The position numbers and the translations under genes were made by a program. A stretch of DNA of 64,000 bases from Nocardia puris. Its GTDB lineage: Bacteria > Actinomycetota > Actinomycetes > Mycobacteriales > Mycobacteriaceae. Position 1 is the stretch's first letter, and each line of letters begins with the position of its first letter. The stretch is taken from NCBI RefSeq assembly GCF_003315035.1, contig NZ_QNRE01000011.1, positions 186,001 through 250,000 of the forward strand. The letters run 5' to 3'. Shown here one piece after another: positions 26,631 through 34,316 of the stretch. Below the pieces are notes generated by a model. It ran no database searches. It had not been told where the DNA came from and saw only the letters and a list, made by a program, of their open reading frames with translations.

Positions 26631-27868
26631 TGCGCACGCGACGCGGCACCACCGCACTGGCCGTCGGCCTGGCGCTCGCGCTGGGCGCCACCGGTTGCGA
26701 ATGGGATGGCCTCAACTCGCTGCCGCTGCCCGGCGCCGAGGGCAAGGGTGAGGGCGCCTACGAGGTACGCATCCAGATGCCGAATGTCACCACGCTGACC
26801 AGGAACTCGCCGGTGCGCGTCGACGACGTGCCGGTGGGCACGGTCACCGGCATCGAAGTGCAGGACTGGCACGCGCTGGTCACCGTCTCGCTCAACGGCG
26901 ATGTGCGGTTGCCCGCCAACGCGACCGCCCGGATCGGCCAGACCAGCTTGCTGGGCAGCAATCACGTCGAGCTGGCCGCACCTGCCGACGAGGCCCCCGA
27001 GGGGGAGTTGCGGGGCGGCGATGTGATCCCGCTGCGGCGCGCCGGCGCGTTCCCCACCACCGAGCAGGTGCTGTCCTCGCTGTCGGTGGTGCTCAACGGC
27101 GGCGGTGTCGCCCAGCTCGAGACCATCACCCGCGAACTGAACGCCGCGCTCACCGGTCGCGAGGACGCGATCCGGGATCTGTTGCCGCAGTTGGAGACCC
27201 TCACGTCGAACCTGCGTGATCAGACCGGCGACATCATGTCCGCGCTGGAGGGCTTGGACCGCCTCGGCGGGCAGCTGGCAGGCCAGCGCGACGTGCTCGC
27301 CAACGCGATCGACAACCTGCACCCCGCGCTCACGGTGCTCGCCGACCGCCGCGAGAACATCACCGGCGCGCTCACCGCACTGGGTGAACTCAGCGACGTG
27401 ACGCAGCGCGTGATCGATGCGAGCGGGGAGAACCTGACGTCGAACCTGAACAGCCTGGTGCCCGTCCTGCGGCAGTTGGCCGACACCGGAGGCAATCTCA
27501 GCGAGTCGCTGACCATCCTGCTGACCTTCCCGTTCCCGATGCGGGGCCTGGACAACGCGATCAAGGGCGACTACCTCAACCTGTTCATGACCGTCGACAT
27601 GACCGGTAAGCGCCTGGATTCCAACTGGCTCACCGGCACTCCGCTCGGCGGCCGGTTCGGCGGCGTGGAGGGTGTGGTCGGTAGCTTCGCGCCGAGCACC
27701 GCCAGCGATATGGGCAACCCGGCCACCGGGCCGCTCCAGACCGGGCCCGCACCGAATCCGCAAGCGACGCCGACCATTCCGGGTCTGCCGCCGATCCCGG
27801 GCCTGCCCGCCATTCCGGGGCTCACCGTTCCGCTGCCCGGCGCGGGTGAAGGGGGTGCGGGCCGATGA
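26627..27868 (+). CDS. mce4E: Mce4E, MCE-domain lipoprotein (LprN-like)
   Basis: The 413-residue protein is the lipoprotein of the operon: an arginine-rich start, a hydrophobic segment and a lipobox-type GATGC with the acylated cysteine at about C24. The MCE domain (NSPVRVDDVPVGTVTGIEV) and helical region follow, and the tail is proline-rich with repeated IPGLP motifs. In M. tuberculosis the equivalent is LprN. The start overlaps the mce4D stop (ATGA), with a second ATG at 26630. Confidence 0.92.
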   Translation: MMRTRRGTTALAVGLALALGATGCEWDGLNSLPLPGAEGKGEGAYEVRIQMPNVTTLTRNSPVRVDDVPVGTVTGIEVQDWHALVTVSLNGDVRLPANATARIGQTSLLGSNHVELAAPADEAPEGELRGGDVIPLRRAGAFPTTEQVLSSLSVVLNGGGVAQLETITRELNAALTGREDAIRDLLPQLETLTSNLRDQTGDIMSALEGLDRLGGQLAGQRDVLANAIDNLHPALTVLADRRENITGALTALGELSDVTQRVIDASGENLTSNLNSLVPVLRQLADTGGNLSESLTILLTFPFPMRGLDNAIKGDYLNLFMTVDMTGKRLDSNWLTGTPLGGRFGGVEGVVGSFAPSTASDMGNPATGPLQTGPAPNPQATPTIPGLPPIPGLPAIPGLTVPLPGAGEGGAGR

Positions 27869-29280
27869 AGCTCACCAAGTTCGTCAAGACCCAGCTGGTC
27901 ATCTTCGCCGTGCTCACGGTGATCGGCCTGACCGTCATGTCGGGCACCTACGTGCAATTGCCCGCGATGTTCGGCATCGGGCGCTACGACGTGACAGTGG
28001 AACTCGCCGCGACCGGCGGGCTTTACCAGAACGCGAACGTCGCCTATCGCGGCACGAACGTCGGCAAGGTGCGCGAGGTGCGGCTCACACCCGACGGCGT
28101 CGAGGCGGAGCTCTCCATCGACAGCGACTACAAGATCCCCGCCGACGTCGACGCCTGGGTGCGCAGCGTGTCGGCCATCGGTGAACAGTACGTGGACCTG
28201 ATCCCGGTGCAGAATCCGCAGGGCGGGAATCTGGTTGCGGGATCGGTGATTCCGCAGAGCCGCACCCAGCTGCCGCAGGATGTGGGCACGCTGCTCGACC
28301 AGACCGACCGGTTGCTGTCCAGCGTCGCCGACACCCGGTTGCGGCAGGTGATCGACGAGGCGTTCCGCGCGTTCAACGGCGCCGGACCCGACCTGCAGCG
28401 CTTCATCGACTCGGCCTCGCTGCTGGTGCAGGAGGCGCAGAACGCGCAGGAGCCCACCAAGAAGCTGATCGAACAGATCGGGCCGTTGCTGGACACCCAG
28501 ATCCGCTCCGATCCGGCCATCCGCTCGTGGACCGCCGACCTGGCGACGGTGACCGATCAACTGCGCCAACACGATCCGGCGCTGCGCGGCATCCTGCGCG
28601 AGGGACCGGCCGCCATGGAGCGAGTGACCACCCAGTTCGCCGACCTGCGGCCGACTCTGCCGCTACTGCTGTCGAACCTGGTGAGTCTCGGGCAGGTGAG
28701 CACCATCTATCACGCGGGTATCGAACAATTGCTTGTCGTATATCCGCCGTTGGTCGCGGCGTTGATGACGGCCGTGCGCGGACCCGTGGAGTACGGCGTC
28801 ATGGTGGACTTCATGATGACGGTCAACGATCCGCCGGCCTGCACGACCGGCTTCCTCCCGCCGAACGAGCGGCGGTCCCCGAGCGAACTGAACTTCGTCG
28901 ACACCCCGCCCGGCCTGTACTGCAAGATCCCGCAGGACTCACCCATCGAGGTGCGCGGCATCCGTAACACGCCCTGCATGGAGTTTCCCGGCGTGCGCGC
29001 GCCGACGCCGGAACTGTGCCGCACCGGGTACGTGCCGGAGGGCGACAACCCGCCGTTCGGCCCGCCGCAGCCGGTGGCTCCCGCGAGCGCGCCCGCCGAT
29101 CCGGGACAGGTGGCTCCGGCTTCCTACAGCACACCCGCGGCGGCCAAGTCCTACGACCCGGAGACGGGCGTCTACATCGGCACCGACGGTCGCACGTATC
29201 GTCAGGGTGATATCGGACCGGGCGGTTCGGGAACGGTACCGTCGAGCTGGCAGGCGATGCTCGAGGAGCAGCAACGATGA
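27865..29280 (+). CDS. mce4F: Mce4F, MCE-domain protein of the sterol importer
   Basis: The 471-residue protein is the last MCE subunit: anchor FVKTQLVIFAVLTVIGLTVMSG, MCE domain (TGGLYQNANVAYRGTNVGKV), needle helices, and a C-terminal region with cysteines (PPACTTGFLP, GLYCKIP, TPCMEFPG) and the actinobacterial motif KSYDPETGVYIGTDGRTY. It overlaps mce4E and the next gene by 4 bp. Confidence 0.93.
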   Translation: MKLTKFVKTQLVIFAVLTVIGLTVMSGTYVQLPAMFGIGRYDVTVELAATGGLYQNANVAYRGTNVGKVREVRLTPDGVEAELSIDSDYKIPADVDAWVRSVSAIGEQYVDLIPVQNPQGGNLVAGSVIPQSRTQLPQDVGTLLDQTDRLLSSVADTRLRQVIDEAFRAFNGAGPDLQRFIDSASLLVQEAQNAQEPTKKLIEQIGPLLDTQIRSDPAIRSWTADLATVTDQLRQHDPALRGILREGPAAMERVTTQFADLRPTLPLLLSNLVSLGQVSTIYHAGIEQLLVVYPPLVAALMTAVRGPVEYGVMVDFMMTVNDPPACTTGFLPPNERRSPSELNFVDTPPGLYCKIPQDSPIEVRGIRNTPCMEFPGVRAPTPELCRTGYVPEGDNPPFGPPQPVAPASAPADPGQVAPASYSTPAAAKSYDPETGVYIGTDGRTYRQGDIGPGGSGTVPSSWQAMLEEQQR

Positions 29281-30275
29281 GTGATACGAATTCGAACACA
29301 CATCGGGGGCGCAGGAAGGCCGTGCGGTCCGCGGGGCCGCCCGTGGACGAGGCGGGGACGGTCGCCGGGGACGTGACGGTCCGCCTGGGTGGTGATGCGG
29401 TCGAATCCCGTTCGGCTGGTGGGGGATTCGGTGGTGGTGCCGGGGCTGTGTCGTCGGAGGGTGGCAAGGGCGCCGGCGCGGCTGGTTCGGTGCCGCTGGC
29501 GAAAGGCGGTGCGAGTGATGCCGGGCCGCAGGCGAAAGGCGTTGCCGGATCGGGCGATGCTGTGCGTCGGTCGACGGACGCTGCCGGTTCGGGCGTTGCC
29601 GAGTCGCTGACGAAGGGCGACCGTGGTGCGTCCGAGGCGGGCGATGCCGGCGGTTCGGTGCCGCTGACGAAGTCGGACAGCACCGATTCCGCGGAAACTG
29701 CCGTCGTGCTCTCGAAATCGGATGCCGCCGAATCCGATTCGGCCGACGCGAAGGCCGATGGCGAGTCCGCATCCGAGACGACCGGTCGGCCGGGTGTCGG
29801 GCGGATCCTGCTCGCGGCCGCCGCGGCCGTGCTCGTCCTCGCGCTCGTCGCGGGCGCGGTGGTCTCGGTGTTCCTCACCCGGTCCATCGACGAGCGCGAC
29901 GCGCGCCGCGCCGAATACGTGCAGACCGCGCGGCAGGCGATCCTGAACCTCACCACCATCAACGCCGACTCCGCCAAGGAGGACATCGACCGCATCCTGT
30001 CGATGGCGTCGGGCCAGTTCAAGACCGAATTCGACGGCCGCGTCGACCCGTTCCTGAGCATCGTGCAGCAGGCCGAGGTGCGCTCCAGCGGCGAGATCGT
30101 GGAGGCGGCGCTGGAGAGCGACGCCGACGATTCCGCCAAGGTGCTCGTCGCCGCCAAACAGACCCTGACCAACGCGGGTCAGGCCGAACCGCAGACGCGG
30201 TTCTACCGGTTCCGCGTCACCGTCACCGACACCGACGGCGGTCTCACCGCCTCCAACGTGGAGTTCGTGCCATGA
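29277..30275 (+). CDS. Mce-associated membrane protein with a low-complexity N-terminus (Rv3493c-like)
   Basis: The 332-residue protein begins with about 175 residues rich in G, A, S, K, D and E containing loose repeats such as VPLAKGG, VPLTKSD and VVLSKSD. One membrane span follows (LLAAAAAVLVLALVAGAVVSVFL, about 180-202), then an NTF2-like outer domain (NLTTINADSAKEDIDRILSMASGQF) typical of Mce-associated Mam proteins. The conserved part is about the size of the M. tuberculosis protein; the long N-terminal extension is unusual. Mam proteins stabilise the Mce complex. It overlaps mce4F and the next gene by 4 bp. Confidence 0.85.
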   Translation: MSDTNSNTHRGRRKAVRSAGPPVDEAGTVAGDVTVRLGGDAVESRSAGGGFGGGAGAVSSEGGKGAGAAGSVPLAKGGASDAGPQAKGVAGSGDAVRRSTDAAGSGVAESLTKGDRGASEAGDAGGSVPLTKSDSTDSAETAVVLSKSDAAESDSADAKADGESASETTGRPGVGRILLAAAAAVLVLALVAGAVVSVFLTRSIDERDARRAEYVQTARQAILNLTTINADSAKEDIDRILSMASGQFKTEFDGRVDPFLSIVQQAEVRSSGEIVEAALESDADDSAKVLVAAKQTLTNAGQAEPQTRFYRFRVTVTDTDGGLTASNVEFVP

Positions 30276-30760
30276 CCAGAACCCGAGTACTGATCGCGGC
30301 GGGCGTCGCGGGCGCCGTCGCGCTGGCGGCGGTGATCGTGATGGGTGTCAACGGATTCCGCTACTGGAGCGACCGCGAGGCCGAACAGGCCAGGCAGGAC
30401 GCCGCGGCCGCGGCCAGCCGCACGGTGGCCGCCATGTTCAGCTACGAGTTCGGCACCGTCGACACCGAACTCCCCAAGGCGGCCGACAACCTCTCCGCCG
30501 ACTTCCGCGCCGACTACCTCAAACTCATCACCGAGGCCATCGCCCCCGGCGCCAAGGAAAAACAGCTCACCGTCCAAGCCACCACCCAAGCCGCCGGCAT
30601 CGTCTCCGCCGAAGACGACCGCGCCGTAGTCCTGCTCTACCTCAACCAGATCACCACCAGCAAAGACTCCCCCCAAGGGACCACCACCGGCAGCCGAGTC
30701 CGCGTGACGGTCGACAAAACCGACGGACGGTGGCTGGTGGATTCGGTAACCCCGATCTAG
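30272..30760 (+). CDS. Mce-associated membrane protein (Rv3492c-like)
   Basis: The 162-residue protein has an N-terminal span (VLIAAGVAGAVALAAVIVMGV) and a single NTF2-like domain (VAAMFSYEFGTVDTELPKAADNLSADF, ending in DGRWLVDSVTPI). It is the last gene of the mce4 operon and overlaps the preceding Mam gene by 4 bp. It probably sits beside the Mce ring on the outer face of the inner membrane. Confidence 0.87.
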   Translation: MTRTRVLIAAGVAGAVALAAVIVMGVNGFRYWSDREAEQARQDAAAAASRTVAAMFSYEFGTVDTELPKAADNLSADFRADYLKLITEAIAPGAKEKQLTVQATTQAAGIVSAEDDRAVVLLYLNQITTSKDSPQGTTTGSRVRVTVDKTDGRWLVDSVTPI

Positions 30761-30841
30761 AGGGTGTTGATACGCCGCCATCCGGTGGGGAGGGATCTAT
30801 GGAATCCGAGACCTGTGCGGCCTTCGTGACACAACCGTCGG

Positions 30842-31393
30842 TCATCGCAGATCCATCGGGGGCAGGGCCGTGGGTTCGACGCTCAACGCCCGCAACACTT
30901 TTCGCAGGCCGATCAGGTCGTGCAACAGAGCTGCGCGCTCGATGTCCACCACGAGGCGGTGATCGACTCCGGCCAGTCCGGCCAGTTCGGTGCGGGTGAG
31001 GCCGTGGATCGCGCGTTCGTCCCGGACCACTCGCGCCAATGTCGACGGGTAGCGCAGGTACTCCCGCCGGGGGCGGTGCAATACCGACCACACGCGTTCC
31101 TTGTTCCCCGCGATGGCGTGCACGACCAAGTTTGACCCGCCGTCCAGCTCGGTCGGCGCGCGACCAGCCCACCAATCGACCAGCAGTCCGGCCGGATCAT
31201 CGGCGGTGCGCAGCAGCCGCAATCGCTCCGCTGTGCGAGCCCGCAACTGGCCGGTCAGGCCCTCCAGCGACCGGGTGTGCAGCGCTCGTGTCAGCGCGCG
31301 CTGCGACGCCACCGACAGCGGTCGCCGCGCTGCCCGTCGCACGGGGGCCGGCGCGTCGATATCCCACCGCCGGCCCACCTTCACGGCGGACAC
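30842..31393 (-). CDS. Helix-turn-helix protein, start uncertain, possibly N-terminally truncated
   Basis: The readable protein (183 residues from GTG 31393) opens with VSAVKVGRRWDID, the second half of an excisionase/HTH_17-type motif, and ends with an XRE-like HTH (RVVRDERAIHGLTRTELAGLAGVDHRLVVDIERA). The first half of the HTH_17 motif is not readable in the same frame: upstream the frame gives low-quality sequence to 31558, while a neighbouring frame reads DEFARWREQAG. So the 5' end may be frameshifted or truncated. It is convergent with the mce4 operon and follows a tiny secreted-peptide gene. Function unknown. Confidence 0.5.
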   Translation of the reverse strand: MSAVKVGRRWDIDAPAPVRRAARRPLSVASQRALTRALHTRSLEGLTGQLRARTAERLRLLRTADDPAGLLVDWWAGRAPTELDGGSNLVVHAIAGNKERVWSVLHRPRREYLRYPSTLARVVRDERAIHGLTRTELAGLAGVDHRLVVDIERAALLHDLIGLRKVLRALSVEPTALPPMDLR

Positions 31394-31490
31394 CCCGCCT
31401 GTTCGCGCCAGCGCGCGAACTCGTCGCGGGGTCGGTGCGCACGGTCGCGCCGCCGTTGTAGGACACGTCGACGATATCGGGGCTGATGCT

Positions 31491-31601
31491 TCAGCAGTTG
31501 CCCGCCACCCGCTGTTCGGCGTGCGCCGCGCCCGCGAGCGCACTCGCGCCCACCACACCGGCCGCCGCGATCCCGATCATGGCGATTCCTTTCCGAAACA
31601 C
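31491..31601 (-). CDS. Tiny exported peptide or broken secreted protein
   Basis: A 36-codon gene starts at GTG 31601 with AGGGAGGA about 8 bp upstream. It encodes a basic start (FRKGIAM), a hydrophobic core (IGIAAAGVVGASALAG) and an AHA-type signal-peptidase site, then only EQRVAGNC before TGA. The same frame stays open for some 20 plausible codons after the stop (SISPDIVDVSYNGGATVRTD), so this could be the 5' part of a larger secreted protein stopped by a nonsense change. It lies 84 bp after the sensor kinase gene on the same strand. Too short for most gene finders. Confidence 0.45.
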   Translation of the reverse strand: MFRKGIAMIGIAAAGVVGASALAGAAHAEQRVAGNC

Positions 31602-31685
31602 AGTCTCGTCCTCCCTGATGCCGACCGTTTCCGCGCGCGACCCCCGGGACGCACGGCTCTCCCTCGACCCCAGCCGCCGGATCGC

Positions 31686-33185
31686 TCACGCGTCGCGCGG
31701 CAATCGGACCGTAAAGATCGTTCCCTCGCCGGGCACGCTGCGCACGCCGACGGTTCCGCCGTGCGCTTCGACCAGCGCGCGCACGATCGACAGCCCCAGA
31801 CCCGTCCCGCCGCTGGCGCGGGTGCGGGAGGTGTCGGTGCGGTAGAAGCGTTCGAAGACTCGATCCGCTTCGTCCGGCGGCAATCCGGGGCCGGTGTCGG
31901 CGACTTCCAGCACCACGTCATAGAGCTCGGGGGTGAGTGCGACCGTGATATCTGCGTCGGGTGGTGTGTGGGTGAGCGCGTTGTTCACCAGGTTGGCGAG
32001 CACTTGGCGCAATCGGGTCTCGTCGCCGTCCACCTCCAGAGTGCCCTTGCCGGAACGCACTTCGAGCGTGATCCGCCGATCGGTCGCGGTAGCGGCGGCG
32101 ACGGCGCGCGCGCTGTGGACCGCGTCGCCCGCGAGGGTCAGCAGGTCGACCGGCCCGCGCTCCAGCGGCCGTTGCGCGTCCAGCCGCGCCAGCATCAGCA
32201 GGTCCTCCACCAGCACGCCCATGCGCTGGGCTTCGCGTTCGATGCGGTCCAGCACCAGCACCGGATCGTCGGTCGCGCCTTGGCGATACAGCTCGGCGAA
32301 TCCGCGAATCGTGGTCAGCGGGGTGCGCAGTTCGTGGCTGGCGTCGGCGACGAAGCGTCGCATGGTCGCCTCGGAATCGCGCGCGGCGGCCTCCGACGCC
32401 TCGGTCGCCGCGAACGCCGACTGGATCTGGGCCAGCATGCCGTTCAGCGACCGCGACAGCCGATCCACCTCGGTGTCGTTGCCACGCACCGGAACTCGTC
32501 GGTGCAAATCGCCTTTGGCGATGGCCGCCGCGATATTCTCCACCCGCCGCAACGGCAGCAGGCTGCGGCGGATCACGAAATACGCCGCCAGCGCCAGCAC
32601 CGCCAGCACCGCCGAGCCGACTGCCACTTGCAGCATCACCAATCGCCGCACGGTGTCGTCGTTCTGCGTGAGCGGGAGCGCCACGGTGGTGGCCACGTCG
32701 GGGGTGCGGACTTGCACCACGCGCCACCGCGTCGGATCGCCGTTCAAGGAGTCCACCGTCACCGGATGCGCCGCGGACACCGCGGTGAGATCAGGAACCG
32801 CCTCCACGTCGAACGGCTTGGACACGAAAGTGCCCGCGCCGTCGGCGTATTCGGTGGTCACGTAGAACGTGGTGGGGGTGCCGCGCTGGTCGGGCGGCGG
32901 GGCGGGGAGCGCGGGACGGATGGCCCGGACCCGCGACATCGCGGCGTCGGCCAACTGTTGATCGGTGCGGTTCATCAGCGAGTTCTGCAACGACGAGGTC
33001 ACCGCGAGGCCCGACACCAGCAAGCCCAGCGCGGCCGAGATCACCAGCGCGAGAACCAAGGTCACGCGCAGCGGGACGGCCGACAGCCGATCGCCCACCG
33101 CCTTGCGCGCCCGGCTCAGCGGATCCTGCTCACGCCGAATCCGGTTCGGGCGTGCGGCCTTCCGCGTCGTCTGGTCGGCGGTCAC
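31686..33185 (-). CDS. Sensor histidine kinase of a TrcS-like two-component system
   Basis: The 499-residue kinase has a first membrane span (about residues 42-63), an extracytoplasmic sensor region of about 120 residues, a second span (about 190-212), a HAMP linker (RRVENIAAAIAKGDLHRRV), a HisKA domain with the phosphorylated histidine in DASHELRTPLTTIRG, and an HATPase domain with N box (ANLVNNALTHTP), G1 (VADTGPGLP) and G2 (GGTGLGLSIVRALVEAHGG). The GTG at 33185 overlaps the regulator gene stop (GTGA). The signal is unknown. It partners the response regulator upstream. Confidence 0.88.
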   Translation of the reverse strand: MTADQTTRKAARPNRIRREQDPLSRARKAVGDRLSAVPLRVTLVLALVISAALGLLVSGLAVTSSLQNSLMNRTDQQLADAAMSRVRAIRPALPAPPPDQRGTPTTFYVTTEYADGAGTFVSKPFDVEAVPDLTAVSAAHPVTVDSLNGDPTRWRVVQVRTPDVATTVALPLTQNDDTVRRLVMLQVAVGSAVLAVLALAAYFVIRRSLLPLRRVENIAAAIAKGDLHRRVPVRGNDTEVDRLSRSLNGMLAQIQSAFAATEASEAAARDSEATMRRFVADASHELRTPLTTIRGFAELYRQGATDDPVLVLDRIEREAQRMGVLVEDLLMLARLDAQRPLERGPVDLLTLAGDAVHSARAVAAATATDRRITLEVRSGKGTLEVDGDETRLRQVLANLVNNALTHTPPDADITVALTPELYDVVLEVADTGPGLPPDEADRVFERFYRTDTSRTRASGGTGLGLSIVRALVEAHGGTVGVRSVPGEGTIFTVRLPRDA

Positions 33186-33910
33186 GGCGTCCGGCTGCGG
33201 TCGGGCGCGCGCATCACGTACCCGACGCCGCGCAACGTGTGGATCAACCGTCGCTCCCCGGTGTCCACCTTCTTGCGCAGATACGACACGTAGGTCTCCA
33301 CCACGCCCACCTCGCCGCCGAAGTCGTAGCGCCACACGTGATCCAGGATGCGCGGCTTGCTCAGCACCGTGCCCGCGTTCACCATGAAGTAGCGCAGCAG
33401 CGTGAACTCCGTCGGGGACAACGCGACCGGTTCGCCCGCCTTCCACACCTCGTGCGTGTCGTCGTCGAGTTCGATGTCCTCGAACCGCAGGCGCGGCGAA
33501 TCCCGTACGGGCTCACCGTGACCCGCGCGCCGCAGCACCACCCGCAGCCGCGCGACCACCTCTTCCAGGCTGAACGGCTTGGTGATGTAGTCGTCGGCGC
33601 CCAGCGTGAGCCCGGCGACCTTGTCCTGCACGTCGTCGCGCGCCGTCAGGAACAGCACCGGCGCGTCGATGCCGTCGGCCCGCAGCCGCGGCAGCAGGCC
33701 GAAGCCGTCCATGCCGGGCATCATGACGTCCACGATCAACGCGTGCGGGCGGAACGAGCGCGCCCGGTCCAGCGCTTGGGCCCCATCGGCCGCCGTCTCG
33801 ACCTCGAAGCCCTGGAACCGCAGACTCACCGACAGCAGTTCCACGATCATCGGCTCGTCGTCGACGACGAGCACCCTCGCCTCGGGAAGTCCCGCCGGTG
33901 CATCGTTCAT
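33182..33910 (-). CDS. OmpR-family response regulator, TrcR-like
   Basis: The 242-residue protein is very close to M. tuberculosis TrcR: receiver domain with the acidic pair in VLVVDDEPMIVELLSVSLRF, phosphoacceptor aspartate in LIVDVMMPGMDGFG, and KPFSLEEVVARLRVVLRR; then a winged-helix DNA-binding domain (SPTEFTLLRYFMVNAGTVLSK...). TrcR activates its own operon. The ATG at 33910 is chosen; a GTG at 33919 is possible. It overlaps the kinase gene by 4 bp. The gene-free stretch upstream holds repeats. Confidence 0.88.
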   Translation of the reverse strand: MNDAPAGLPEARVLVVDDEPMIVELLSVSLRFQGFEVETAADGAQALDRARSFRPHALIVDVMMPGMDGFGLLPRLRADGIDAPVLFLTARDDVQDKVAGLTLGADDYITKPFSLEEVVARLRVVLRRAGHGEPVRDSPRLRFEDIELDDDTHEVWKAGEPVALSPTEFTLLRYFMVNAGTVLSKPRILDHVWRYDFGGEVGVVETYVSYLRKKVDTGERRLIHTLRGVGYVMRAPDRSRTP

Positions 33911-34316
33911 ACAGACCACGATCGTCCGCCCTGTTCAGGGCTTCCTGGGGAGTACCTGGGAACTTGCTGTGTCTTCGGCGCGCCGGGGCGCGCGGGTTCG
34001 CGGCCCTTTGTGTCTCGCGTCCCAGCGCTCGAGACTTGCGCTGGCGCGCGTGCGCTTCGAGCGCTGGGACGCCAGACGGCCGCGAACGGTCGGTCGTCGG
34101 GCTCCCTCCCCGGGGTGGTCGGGAGGGTGGGGATCGTGCGTTGTCAGTTGAGGGTTGGGGCGAGCCCGGTGAAGGTGTGCCGGTGTTTTTGGAGCGCTGG
34201 CTGGCGCGTGCGGGTTCGCGGCCGGTCGTCGGGCTCCGTCCCCGAGGTAGATGAGAGAGTGCGGATGGGGCGTTCGCGCCGGAAGGAGAACCTGCTCGGG
34301 ATGGACCCCCACGTGA
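33911..34316. repeat. Repeat-rich gene-free stretch between the response regulator and otsA
   Basis: GCGTCCCAGCGCTCGA (34017-34032) and its exact complement (34057-34072) form a 16-bp-arm inverted repeat, nested inside GTTCGCGGCC (33996-34005) and its complement (34078-34087). GTTCGCGGCC returns as a direct copy at 34214-34223, followed both times by a GGTCGTCGGGCTCC-like block (after 34087 and after 34222), and parts of GAGCGCTGG/CTGGCGCG are also repeated. No gene is seen. It may be a small repeat family of this genome or a structured leader. Confidence 0.6.

Noticed and set aside
31101..33293. Very long open frame (730 codons) on the plus strand across the sensor kinase gene
   Set aside because: It is an antisense shadow of the kinase in high-GC DNA: composition is R/G/H-rich, with no domain or start site, while the minus strand encodes a complete kinase.
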